Below, piece by piece: positions 9,548 to 17,857 of a stretch of DNA of 64,000 nt (position 1 is the first letter of the stretch; each line of letters opens with the position of its first letter). Position numbers and translations under genes: made by a program. The DNA is taken from positions 62,001 through 126,000 of the forward strand of contig CAYRHJ010000004.1 in NCBI GenBank assembly GCA_964424105.1. Direction: 5' to 3'. The notes beneath the pieces were generated by a model, which ran no database searches, had not been told where the DNA came from, and saw nothing but the letters and a program-made list of their open reading frames with translations. The DNA comes from CAYRHJ01 sp964424105. GTDB lineage: Bacteria > Planctomycetota > Phycisphaerae > UBA1845.

Positions 9548-11068
9548 ATGGGTCGGATTCATTTGGCTGCGTGGGTGGCGGTGCTGTTGGCCACCCGAAT
9601 CTTGGCAACGCCCCCGGATTCGACTGCCCTGCTGAATCCTCGTCAGGGATTGTTCGACGAGCAATGGATGATCATGCAGTTGGGCGACGAGCGCGTCGGT
9701 TACGCCCACAGCACGATGTCTCGCGAGGCGGACGAAATCCGCACCCGCACCGTCACCGTCTTCGGAATCGCCCGGGCCGGGCAAAAAGTCGAAATCTCCA
9801 TTCTGCAATCCACACGGGAGACCTTGGCCGGCCGACCCCTCCAATTCGACCACGCCACCAAGATGGGCGCGTTTGAATCGCGAACCCGCGGCACGATCAC
9901 CGCCGACGATGAACTGATCATGATCATGTCACAATTCGGCAATGACATGGAAGATAAAACGACCTACCCGAAGGACGCCAAGATGGCCTGGGGCGCCTAC
10001 CGCGAAACCATTCAGCGGGGGTTTGAACCCGGCACGACCTATGCCATCGACGTCTTCGAACCGGCGCTTTCCACGCTTAAGCCGGTGCACGCGGAATTCG
10101 AAATCGGTGAACGTGAGACCATCGACGTGCTGGGGCAAAGTCGATCAGCCAGTCGGGTCATGACCAGAATGTCCACCGCGCAGGGGCAGATCGAGTCGGT
10201 CGGTTATGTGGACGAAAAAGGGGCGCCCATCAAGGTCGAAACCCAGATGGCGGGTTTCAAGATGACCCTGTTCGCCACGGACAAGGAGACCGCGCTCAAG
10301 GAATTCGAACCGCCGGAATTCCTGGTCGACACGCTCGTGGAAGTGGACCGCAGCATCAATCGATCCGCAGCCCAGGAAATCGACTACACCCTGCGGGTGA
10401 CAGGGAAACATCAAACCCTGCCCGAATTGCCCGCTACATCCATGCAGCAGCCCGGCGAGCGCGACCGGCAGTCAGCCAAGCTCACCGTCCGCCGCATCGC
10501 CACCGACGCCTTGAAAAAGCTGGACGCGTCCGCCGCCCCCGATGAATTGGCCGAATTCGTCCTTGCGACGCCAACGCTGAACACAAAAGACCCAGCCATC
10601 GTCGAAATGGCGGCCCAAGCAGCCGGCGACGAGACTCGTCCGTACCATTTGGCTGACAAGCTCCGCCGCTTCGTTACGGAAACCGTCGACGAGAAAAACC
10701 TCAATGTCGGGTTCGCGACAGCTTCCGAAGTGTGCCGTCACAAGGAGGGCGATTGCACCGAGCACGCCGTGTTGCTGGCTGCGCTGGGTCGATCACGAGG
10801 CCTGCCTTCGCGCGTCGTGGTCGGATTAGCCTACGTTCCCGGGTTCGGCGGCAAGCAGAACGTATTCGGTTTTCACATGTGGACCCAGTTTCATATGGGC
10901 GGTCAATGGGTGGATTTCGACGCCGCCTTGCGCGAGTCCGATTGCAGTCCCGGGCGTATTGCCTTGGCTACGTCTTCATTGAAAGACGCCGGTCTGGGCG
11001 ACCTGGCCTTCGCCATCATCGACGTGATTTCCGGTCTGGAAATCAAGATCGACCGCGTCTCTCCGTGA
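9548..11068 (+). CDS. Exported transglutaminase-like (cysteine protease fold) protein
   Basis: The product has 506 residues when started at the ATG at 9548, which has GGAG upstream and gives a clean signal peptide (GRIHLAAWVAVLLATRILA). The long middle part is beta-rich and unrecognised. A transglutaminase-core domain lies near the C-terminus with the catalytic triad visible: Cys in HKEGDCTEHAVLL, His in FGFHMWTQF, and Asp in WVDFDAAL. Bacterial members of this fold are usually periplasmic proteases or peptide-modifying enzymes; the substrate is unknown. A 19 bp sequence is repeated in tandem at about 9410-9447, just upstream. Confidence 0.8.
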   Translation: MGRIHLAAWVAVLLATRILATPPDSTALLNPRQGLFDEQWMIMQLGDERVGYAHSTMSREADEIRTRTVTVFGIARAGQKVEISILQSTRETLAGRPLQFDHATKMGAFESRTRGTITADDELIMIMSQFGNDMEDKTTYPKDAKMAWGAYRETIQRGFEPGTTYAIDVFEPALSTLKPVHAEFEIGERETIDVLGQSRSASRVMTRMSTAQGQIESVGYVDEKGAPIKVETQMAGFKMTLFATDKETALKEFEPPEFLVDTLVEVDRSINRSAAQEIDYTLRVTGKHQTLPELPATSMQQPGERDRQSAKLTVRRIATDALKKLDASAAPDELAEFVLATPTLNTKDPAIVEMAAQAAGDETRPYHLADKLRRFVTETVDEKNLNVGFATASEVCRHKEGDCTEHAVLLAALGRSRGLPSRVVVGLAYVPGFGGKQNVFGFHMWTQFHMGGQWVDFDAALRESDCSPGRIALATSSLKDAGLGDLAFAIIDVISGLEIKIDRVSP

Positions 11069-11113
11069 TTTCACGTCATCATCAGCGCGTGCCGCGCGGA
11101 TATTGGCCGTCAA

Positions 11114-11581
11114 TCAAACGCCTATGTCTTCATTCCACAAGGACGGGTTGGCTGCGATAAACTCCCGCATCAATCGCACGCACGCTTCCGAGTTCACCAC
11201 GTCGATGCGAACCCCACGCTGCCGCAGGTAACTCTCCGGGCCCTGAAAGGTCTGGTTTTCGCCGACCACCACGCGCGGGATTTTGTACAGCAGGACCGTT
11301 CCGCTGCACATGTCACAGGGCGACAGCGTGGAGTATAGCGTACACCGTTGATACTCCTTCGCCGTCAATCGGCCCGCGTTTTCGAGACAATCCATCTCCG
11401 CGTGCAGGATGGCGCTCGACTTTTGCACACGACGATTATGACCCCGCCCGACGATCTCGCCGTCCATCACCAGCACCGATCCGATGGGGATGCCCCCCTC
11501 CGCCAATCCCAGCCGAGCCTCTTCGATCGCAGCCTCCATGAACAAATCCATATCCCCGAACTCCTGCCCTTTTGTAATCAA
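11114..11581 (-). CDS. Cytosine deaminase, yeast Fcy1-like
   Basis: The 155-residue product is a zinc deaminase of the CDA fold. It has the ligands His and catalytic Glu in LHAEMDCLENAGRL and the Cys pair in LSPCDMCSGTVLLYKIPRVV. Recalled from the yeast enzyme, the similarity extends over almost the full length: EEARLGLAEGGIPIGS, GRGHNRRVQKSSAILH, VVVGENQTF, and the C-terminal WNEDIG tail that closes the active site. This points to conversion of cytosine to uracil (pyrimidine salvage) rather than tRNA or guanine deamination. The usual bacterial enzyme, CodA, is an unrelated amidohydrolase. No permease gene is adjacent. Confidence 0.85.
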   Translation of the reverse strand: MITKGQEFGDMDLFMEAAIEEARLGLAEGGIPIGSVLVMDGEIVGRGHNRRVQKSSAILHAEMDCLENAGRLTAKEYQRCTLYSTLSPCDMCSGTVLLYKIPRVVVGENQTFQGPESYLRQRGVRIDVVNSEACVRLMREFIAANPSLWNEDIGV

Positions 11582-11751
11582 TTACGAAGTCTATATCTTA
11601 TCAAAACCGCGTCTTTATCTTATCAGAGCCGCGACCCTGGACGCGACCAAGGCGGGAGCGTCCAGTATGGCAATCGGACGACGCAGTCTATGGCACGCGA
11701 ACCGCGCCACTACCACCAGAAAACATGTGTTCAGGGAGCGGTCTTCCTGAT

Positions 11752-11788
11752 GGGTGGCCCACCTCCTTTGGAGGTGGGGGAGACGATG
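11752..11788 (+). repeat. 37 bp interspersed repeat with CACCTCC/GGAGGTG palindrome, copy 1
   Basis: The core is cccacctcctttggaggtgg, a perfect hairpin with a 3-base loop. The same 37 bp, in reverse orientation and with a single mismatch, lies at 27538-27574. The stem sequence includes an anti-Shine-Dalgarno-like CACCTCC and its complement. Confidence 0.85.
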
Positions 11789-11941
11789 ATAGAGACGGGA
11801 TGACACACCAATGTCACTTGCCATGCGGGCGTCGAAGAATCGAGTCCCCCAGGTCCAAAAGACACGGGCCACCTGTCCGCGCTGCAACAGGTTCATCGTG
11901 TCATTCGACGGACATGCGTTCAAACCGTCGTGCCCAAATCC

Positions 11942-11969
11942 AAAAAAAACGCCCCGAATAGCCGGGGCC
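11942..11969 (-). terminator. Intrinsic terminator
   Basis: Read on the minus strand, a GCCCCG/CGGGGC stem with a 6-base loop (63-68 and 51-56 of the 11900 block) is followed within one base by eight T. It lies 164 bp downstream of the PEP-CTERM gene on the same strand. Confidence 0.8.
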
Positions 11970-12132
11970 ATTCGCGGCGCGGTCGCCTCGCATGTTTGTT
12001 CAGTCTGCTCTAGCCCCGCGTTCGCTCAGAATCTGCGACTTGGCGGGACATCGCCCCCATTGCGCGGGTGATCTTGCGTTGGTGAATTCGCGCTCGCGAA
12101 CTCAGTTGAATCGCGACCCTCGGTTTACCTCG

Positions 12133-12921
12133 CTAGGCCAACCGGCGCTTCACAAACCCCACAATGCCCATGCCCATCATACACAGCAGTGCAGCGCCGG
12201 GAGCGGGAACGGGTTGAACCGATTCAACCAAAACGACCAGGTCCGTGTAGTTCTCATCCGAAACACCTAAATCGATGCGACGATCCTCGAAGGCCACGAT
12301 GATTTCGTCGTCCGTAAAAGTCCCCGGCGCGAAACCGCCGGGCAATTCCAGAACGCTCTGATCGTCGCCTTGATAGATGAGCGCCTGTGCAGCCCCGCCC
12401 CCATTTCGGCTGTCTTCCGAATACAAGGTGTAGTCCAGCGTCGTTGAATCGCCGTCACCGCCTGAACCTACGCCGGCTTCGTAAACGTCGATGTAGAATC
12501 CGAAGTTTCGACTGAAACCGGTCGCGACGACGCTGCCGTTGACCTTGATGTTGCCGTTGGCCATGAACGAAATCAGGGCTTGATCTCCGCCCGCATCAGA
12601 CCCGTCAAAAACTTCAGCTTTGACGGACGGATCAGACGCGCTATAGATCCCGAAAGCGTTCGTCCCGCCGAAGGCTGCCAACTCGATAATGAACGTCGCC
12701 ACCGCACCACCGCTCGCAGTGTTGGTAAATAGGGCGGCGTTGTGTTGACTGTTCACGGCATCGATGCCCGGGCCGCTGACCAACAGGTCATTGAACACCG
12801 TTTGCAGGCCGCCCAATCCGCCGACAGGCTCGTGAGGCCTGACGTTGGTCGGGTCGGCTTGGGCGGGTGCGACGATGATGAAAGCCAGCGCCGCGATGAA
12901 AGTATACGTTGATCGAAACAT
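12133..12921 (-). CDS. PEP-CTERM sorting-domain exoprotein
   Basis: The product has 262 residues from the ATG at 12921, which has a strong GGGGAGGG ribosome binding site; a longer frame to 13023 lacks one. A signal peptide (YTFIAALAFIIVAPAQA) is followed by a beta-rich secreted domain and a C-terminal sorting signal: VPAPGAALL, a hydrophobic helix, and a basic end (VKRRLA). PEP-CTERM signals are processed by exosortase in exopolysaccharide-producing Gram-negative bacteria; no exosortase gene is in the window. The body is not a family I can name. Confidence 0.8.
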   Translation of the reverse strand: MFRSTYTFIAALAFIIVAPAQADPTNVRPHEPVGGLGGLQTVFNDLLVSGPGIDAVNSQHNAALFTNTASGGAVATFIIELAAFGGTNAFGIYSASDPSVKAEVFDGSDAGGDQALISFMANGNIKVNGSVVATGFSRNFGFYIDVYEAGVGSGGDGDSTTLDYTLYSEDSRNGGGAAQALIYQGDDQSVLELPGGFAPGTFTDDEIIVAFEDRRIDLGVSDENYTDLVVLVESVQPVPAPGAALLCMMGMGIVGFVKRRLA

Positions 12922-13193
12922 GTTCCCTCCCCCTACAGGTCTGCCTGAATACAGGACTTCGCACTTCAAATTGCGGATTAAATCAATCACCCCTGTGATC
13001 ACGCTGAATGTTAGGCCTGTCAATCACCCAAGGCAAAAAGACCCCGCGCAAAACCCTCTTCCAATTACAAGAGCCACACCGCGCATTCCCCAGTCGGTAG
13101 ATTATCGGATGTTCGCGTCCCCAGCCTGCCCTCTACGCTCCCGGCTCGCCCACTTCCGCCGGCGGCGCACAGACGGATCGTTTTGAGACAGAG

Positions 13194-13336
13194 CCTAGTG
13201 TAGTTTCTCGCGCTGTTTGCGTCTTTTCAGAGCCGCGACCGTGAAGGAGCGGACAGGCTTTTCACGATCCAACCGCTTCCTGACGGGCGCGGCTCGGTTT
13301 CGATAGGATGCGTCATTTATGAATAACGACACTAGG
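13194..13336. repeat. MITE-like element with CCTAGTGT inverted ends
   Basis: CCTAGTGT at 13194-13201 is matched by ACACTAGG at 13329-13336. Inside, at 13228-13252, lies a copy of the cagagccgcgaccgtgaaggagcgg repeat. A similar arrangement (TAGTGTAGTTAG ends around the same internal repeat) occurs at 32126-32253. The right end sits at the stop codon region of the cytochrome gene. Confidence 0.55.
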
Positions 13337-15374
13337 GTGTATCTTCGTCGTCCGGCTGAACAGGCCGCCCGGGTTGACGTGTGTTCGACGTGTTTTCCGG
13401 CGGATGGTTGCCGGGATCCTCTTCATCTTCGTCATGGGCGCGAAATGGCCGCTCCTTGAGCTTGGGACCTTCGGGATGCTCGTGCGTGTACATGTCCTTG
13501 GGCATTCGTCCGGCCAACCAAGCGGGGTTCATCGGGTAGACGCTGGGGCTGAAAACCGTCCCATATATATGCCAGACCAAGATGGCCAACGTAGCCAGCC
13601 AGGCTTCGTAGTAATGAACGACCAGTGCGATATCGAGTACGCCCTTGGGCAGCCCCCACTCAGAAACGAAGTAATTGTCCCACCACAACAGGACGCCGCT
13701 GACGATCATGATGATCGCGCCCCAGGCCAACGCCCAATACTCGCATTTCTCCATGTAGGTAAACCGCCCGAAGGCGGGCTTTTCATTGCGGCGCCCAAGA
13801 AAATACTGAATGTTTTCCTTAACGTTGAGCCAGTCGCGCCGGGTGGCAAGCATGTCGCGCATCCAACGTCGGCCTCGCTGCGTGAACAGATACACCAGGT
13901 GCCAAATGACGCAGAACGTGAACAGCAGAGCCGACGCGCGATGGATCGTCCCTCGGAATAGAAAGCCCTCGCCGCCGCCCCATCCGAACAGCCATTGCAC
14001 CCACCAGGCCTCCGAAAACCGCAGGGCAAAGCCCGACACCACCAGGGCGATGAACGAAATCATCAGCAACCAATGTTGAACGGTCTCGTTGGCAGTCATT
14101 CGAATGACGAATGGCTTCTTCTGCATTTGCTTAACTTGCCGGACCCAATCGGCAAGGTTGTGCAAGAGCATCGAACCGATGGTGATACCAATCAACCACA
14201 AGTAGAACACGGTGAAGAAACGCGCCCACCCGGTGCGAATGCCGGTCGCGGTCTCATGAATCGGGACCAGGGCGAGTTGCTCGGATATATTGGGATGGCA
14301 CTTTCCGCACGTCTGCTGAAGGTTGTCGGGATGAATCGACGACGTCGGATCGGTGTGCGGCAGAATTCGGTGGGAGCCGTGGCACGACGCGCAGTTGGCC
14401 ACCGCAACGCTGCCCGCCTTGCTCTTCAGCCCGTGATAACTGTCAATGTACGAACTTAACCGACCACCGGGGATTCCATATCTTTCAAACAGCCGCACCG
14501 ATTCGTGGCAGGGCGAGCAGGTGGCCTCGGCCACACGGGCGGCACTCACCGGTGACCGCGGGTCCTTGTGGGACAGGATGCCGTGCTCCCCGTGACATCC
14601 CGTGCACACCGGCGAATTGACCGACCCACGCTTGACCAGTTGCCCGTGGATCCCCTCCCAATAATCCTCGGTGACCGACTCGTGGCACTGACCACACGTG
14701 TCCGGTATGTTGAAATGATAGATGGTCGACTCGGGGTCGGCGGGGCTTAGGATGCGATGGGCCGTTCGCTCGCCGTCGGGGTCCAACGCCGAATGACAGT
14801 CATTGCAGGAGGCCGATATATTCATATCCAACCGGCTGGCCTGTCCGTGCACACTGCTTGCGTACAGCGTGATGGGTTTGTCACGCAGGATGTCGTGCCT
14901 GGTCACCAGGTCCATGTTGGTATGACAGGCGCGACAGGTAGCCGGCAGGTTCGTCGGGTGGGCATGCGATTTCCGATCCGAAGACGGCAAGACGTCATGC
15001 GACCCGTGGCAACTCCAGCATTGGGGTAGATCGGGGTCTTCCCCGATTTTCAACCGACCGTGCTTCACATAGACGTCAGCCTCGTCTTCATGGCACTCGC
15101 CGCAAACGACCGGCGCGGAGTTTTTGTGCGCGGGCCCACCGTCCAGATTCACGTCGTCCGCCGATATGGACGTGTGACAATCGGTACAACTCAACAAACT
15201 ATGGATGGACTCTTGTAGAATGAGATGCGGAGAACGCTTGGAATCTCCTTGACCGTTATGACAAGCGGTGCAATCGCCCGCGACCCCTTCCTGTGCGTGT
15301 GCACCACCCGCAATCGGCCAGGCCATCACGAATATCCAGCCTCGCACCCAATTCCCGGCAGTTCTGTTGAACAT
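13332..15374 (-). CDS. Multiheme cytochrome c fused to a cytochrome b-type membrane domain
   Basis: The 680-residue product has an N-terminal signal-like helix, then eleven CXXCH heme c motifs between about residues 35 and 360. Their first Cys are near 35, 63, 91, 119, 147, 190, 227, 257, 286, 328 and 356, so several are spaced exactly 28 residues apart. The C-terminal half (about 384-620) has five hydrophobic helices with His residues (IHRASALLF, CVIWHLVYLF, VVHYYEAWLA, ILVWHIYGTVF), as in di-heme cytochrome b561/Ni-Fe hydrogenase b-subunits. The last 60 residues are acidic and cytoplasmic. It probably moves electrons between the quinone pool and periplasmic acceptors or donors. The actual partner is unknown and no reductase gene is adjacent. 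Confidence 0.85.
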   Translation of the reverse strand: MFNRTAGNWVRGWIFVMAWPIAGGAHAQEGVAGDCTACHNGQGDSKRSPHLILQESIHSLLSCTDCHTSISADDVNLDGGPAHKNSAPVVCGECHEDEADVYVKHGRLKIGEDPDLPQCWSCHGSHDVLPSSDRKSHAHPTNLPATCRACHTNMDLVTRHDILRDKPITLYASSVHGQASRLDMNISASCNDCHSALDPDGERTAHRILSPADPESTIYHFNIPDTCGQCHESVTEDYWEGIHGQLVKRGSVNSPVCTGCHGEHGILSHKDPRSPVSAARVAEATCSPCHESVRLFERYGIPGGRLSSYIDSYHGLKSKAGSVAVANCASCHGSHRILPHTDPTSSIHPDNLQQTCGKCHPNISEQLALVPIHETATGIRTGWARFFTVFYLWLIGITIGSMLLHNLADWVRQVKQMQKKPFVIRMTANETVQHWLLMISFIALVVSGFALRFSEAWWVQWLFGWGGGEGFLFRGTIHRASALLFTFCVIWHLVYLFTQRGRRWMRDMLATRRDWLNVKENIQYFLGRRNEKPAFGRFTYMEKCEYWALAWGAIIMIVSGVLLWWDNYFVSEWGLPKGVLDIALVVHYYEAWLATLAILVWHIYGTVFSPSVYPMNPAWLAGRMPKDMYTHEHPEGPKLKERPFRAHDEDEEDPGNHPPENTSNTRQPGRPVQPDDEDTP

Positions 15375-15385
15375 TCAACCGAAAC

Positions 15386-15501
15386 CCGTCTACAGTCTAC
15401 CGTCACCCGTCTGCCGTCTGCCGTCTGCCGTCTACAGTCTCCCGCCTACCACCTACCGCCTACCGCCTACCGCCTACCGCCTCCCGTCACCCGTCTTCCG
15501 T
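15386..15501. repeat. Degenerate 7 bp tandem repeat (CTRCCGY)
   Basis: About fifteen imperfect copies of ctaccgc/ctgccgt lie directly upstream of the cytochrome gene. The array is open in several frames (translating as repeated PPTAYRL), but there is no start site or family similarity, so it is treated as non-coding. Confidence 0.75.
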
Positions 15502-15694
15502 TTCAGTTTGACGGCTCCCAAGTCTCGTCGCAAGCGCGGTGCCAGACGAACCTCTTTTGGTGCCACCCGCCATCTACAGCCGCAGCCGGTATTGTCTCGC
15601 GCGGCACGAAACTGTAAAATCAGATTCAATCGCGCTAGCGCGCCTGGTCGATCCGGTGTCGAGCGACTATGGAGAGCAGCAAATAGTGAACATC

Positions 15695-15758
15695 GTCATT
15701 CCGGCGAAAGCCGGAATCCGGGAATCGGCGATCTGGACTCCGGCTTGCGCCGGAGTGA
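15695..15758. repeat. Inverted pair of the gtcattccggcgaaagccggaatcc repeat
   Basis: A palindromic repeat (ATTCCGGC/GCCGGAAT core) at 15695-15719 is followed by a diverged copy in the opposite orientation at 15733-15758. The same sequence family forms a four-copy array at 55529-55672. This repeat family is widespread in bacterial genomes and has the appearance of a REP/MITE derivative. Confidence 0.8.
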
Positions 15759-15826
15759 CCGACGCCGGCTGGACGGGGTAGTCTTCTATTAGAACAAGTT
15801 GATTGGTGAACGCTTCGCGTGCCATG

Positions 15827-16657
15827 TCATTCACTGCGCGTAAACATGACCTGAAAGTCGGCGAAGTCGAGCAGGTCAACGGCGCCGTTTGCGTCCATGT
15901 CGGCCCAACGACAACCGGGATCGTCGGGAATTTCCGCAGTTCGATGAAGGCACTCGTGGAAGTAGTAGTAATCGTCATGGTCGATCAGCGAATTACTATC
16001 GAAGTCTGCACTGCCGTCTCGCGGAATGACCCCGTAGCGGATGTAGTCCCAGCGCACCACGCTCTCGACGTACGCCGAGCGCGCCCGCCAGGTGATGCTC
16101 GGCGTGTTCGACGGGAAAGCCCCTTCTGGAATCCCGGAATCGACCGCTTGACCGTCGATGTACCAAGTGTACAATTCGTCCCCGTACAATTCGAGGCGAT
16201 GGGTATGCGGAACGCCGGGCGCGAGTTGCACAAACACGATGGGGAGCAGGTTGTCCCGGTTCAACTTCGCGAGATCGCGGGCGATGAAGAACGTGTAACG
16301 GACCCCACCGAGGTTTCCCACGGCCATAGCCGACGGCGCTCCCCAAGGGATCTCCGTGGCCGGTCCGTCGGTTTCGACAGCCCACTCAACGAAGAAGGTC
16401 TGCGATCCGTCAAAATCCGAAAGCGGGCGCAGGTAGTTGTCCTGGTCGCCCTCGGGCGGGGGATGACATTCCCCCGGTTGCACCCGGTGGACCAAGCAAC
16501 TCTCTTCCAGAGTACGTTCAGGCGTGCAGTACAGAATCCGATCCCATCCGACTTCGTTAGGAAAGGACGTCCCTTCGTACGAAACAACTTGCGCACGGGT
16601 GCCTGGGACCACGACAAACACCGCCAGCATCAGATTCGAGCAGCGCAGCAAACCCAT
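15827..16657 (-). CDS. Secreted protein with C-terminal EF-hand/dockerin-type repeats
   Basis: The 276-residue product has a signal peptide (residues 1-22, ending in TRA) and a beta-sandwich-like domain reminiscent of laminin G/glycoside-binding folds (THRLELYGDELYTWYIDGQ). Two calcium-loop repeats follow at the C-terminus: DFDSNSLIDHDDYYYF and DMDANGAVDLLDFADF. These differ from the Cys-containing dockerins elsewhere in the window and look like the simpler type I form. AAGGA precedes the ATG at 16657. It is divergent from the frameshifted dockerin gene, with 90 bp between them. Confidence 0.7.
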   Translation of the reverse strand: MGLLRCSNLMLAVFVVVPGTRAQVVSYEGTSFPNEVGWDRILYCTPERTLEESCLVHRVQPGECHPPPEGDQDNYLRPLSDFDGSQTFFVEWAVETDGPATEIPWGAPSAMAVGNLGGVRYTFFIARDLAKLNRDNLLPIVFVQLAPGVPHTHRLELYGDELYTWYIDGQAVDSGIPEGAFPSNTPSITWRARSAYVESVVRWDYIRYGVIPRDGSADFDSNSLIDHDDYYYFHECLHRTAEIPDDPGCRWADMDANGAVDLLDFADFQVMFTRSE

Positions 16658-16747
16658 GTTTCCTTGGCTAGAACAAGGCGACGGTTCGTAGGAACCGCAC
16701 AGCCGCCGTTAAACACTACATCAGGATTATACAAGAAAGGAAGTAAA

Positions 16748-17394
16748 ATGAAACCCAAGCGCGCGCAAGAATTACGTACCGGTTGGACGAGAGCAGGCGT
16801 TGGTACCATTGCCGGGATTCTCGCCGTCGCCAGCCCTTCGCGGGCATCTGAGGTGTGCGTTGCGAACGCATCAGGTCCCGATATCTGTGTAAACAAAGGC
16901 GGAGCTTCCCCTATTCTAGGCATTAATTTCCGCCTTGATTATGCGGTGGACCCAAGCAACCCAAGCGTCGAGCTTTTAACCGGTGACCTTTCTTGGAACG
17001 TCCGCTCGGATGACAACGGCTCGCCGGGTAACATCGGCTCCATCACCATCGACCCCGTGCTTGGAACCGAAAACTACGGCGTCAAGATCGCCAACGGGTC
17101 GAACCCCGGGGCGGCCCAGCCCTCTACGCCGGTGGAGACTTTATTATCGCAGGGGGCAAGGTCTCTGCTTACGTGGGCAAGTGGTCGCCCCAGCGATACG
17201 GCGACGTCGACGGTAACGGCGTGGTCAATTTGTTCGATCTGTTTTGCGTGCTGGATGCTTTTTCGGGTGTATTCGAGGATTGCGAACCGTTCGAGGTTGA
17301 CATCGAGCCTTGTAGCGGCAGCGGAACGATAGATCTGCAAGATTTGTTCGCGGTGCTGAACGCGTTCAATGACATCGATCCATGTGGATCTTAG
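16748..17394 (+). CDS. Dockerin-tailed exoprotein interrupted by a frameshift
   Basis: The reading frame starts at 16748 after AAGGAAG, with a signal peptide (GTIAGILAVASPSRAS) and about 120 residues of mature sequence in one frame. At the GGGG run at 17108-17111 the sequence continues sensibly only in another frame: GPALYAGGDFIIAGGKVSAY, then the dockerin YGDVDGNGVVNLFDLFCVL and IDLQDLFAVLNAF, ending at 17394. One missing base in the G run would join them. The segment LYAGGDFIIAGG resembles a beta-propeller repeat unit I recall from planctomycete exoproteins. Whether this is a sequencing error, a recent mutation or phase variation cannot be told from the sequence. Confidence 0.7.
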
Positions 17395-17857
17395 TGCTAC
17401 AACGCTCGCGTAGTGAGTCTAGCTTTTTGCGTCCTATCTGAACCGCGAACCTTGAATTGTAGGTGATTAGCGAGCGCCAATCGACAGCGAAGGGTTGTGA
17501 ATGTCGTTCGCGTGACCCCGCCTTTTCTTAGCACGATTTTCGCTTTGCGGCGGCGGAAGCTGACGGCCATACTGCGACCTCCGCCCCCCCCCCGACCGCC
17601 GGGCACGGGCGCGTCTTCCTATCGCTGCTGGAAGGCGCCTTAAAGCCTCGCTCAATTCCGCGGGTGCGAATCGTTGTCGGAGCCGGCCATCGTCGCTACA
17701 CTGAAGGACTCGGTGGCGACGTGCGAGCCATCGAGCGCGCCGAATATCGATCGCGCCGTTTATCGAGCGCGACGTATTTCAAGCGCGCCAAATACCGAGC
17801 GCGCCGAACATGGAGCGTGCCAAACTAATTCCCGGTCCCCTGCGAGGTCACCTTAAC
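17395..17857. other. 460 bp gap with degenerate repeats
   Basis: 17436-17457 contains a decayed copy of the cagagccgcgacc family (ctgaaccgcgaacc), preceded by tagtgctaca, similar to the ends of the 13194 element. Between about 17725 and 17820 there are about six imperfect copies of a 17-19 bp unit (cgagcgcgccgaatat). No gene is visible until 17858. Confidence 0.55.

Larger units (their letters stand above)
11582..12132. other. 550 bp gap with interspersed repeats and a terminator
   Basis: This stretch holds no convincing gene. It contains a partial copy of the cagagccgcgacc repeat (11624-11637), a fragment of its other arm (cagggagcggtcttcc, about 11733-11748), the 37 bp palindrome-containing repeat at 11752-11788, and a minus-strand terminator at 11942-11969. 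Confidence 0.6.

Noticed and set aside
15225..15792. Overlapping frames translating the ctaccg repeat as Pro/Tyr/Arg-rich protein
   Set aside because: They are read through low-complexity repeat DNA with no start signal; the first part is antisense to the cytochrome gene.
15803..16747. Upstream extension of the frameshifted dockerin frame, continuous from 15803
   Set aside because: It lies antisense to the secreted protein gene at 15827-16657; a signal peptide and RBS place the real start at 16748.
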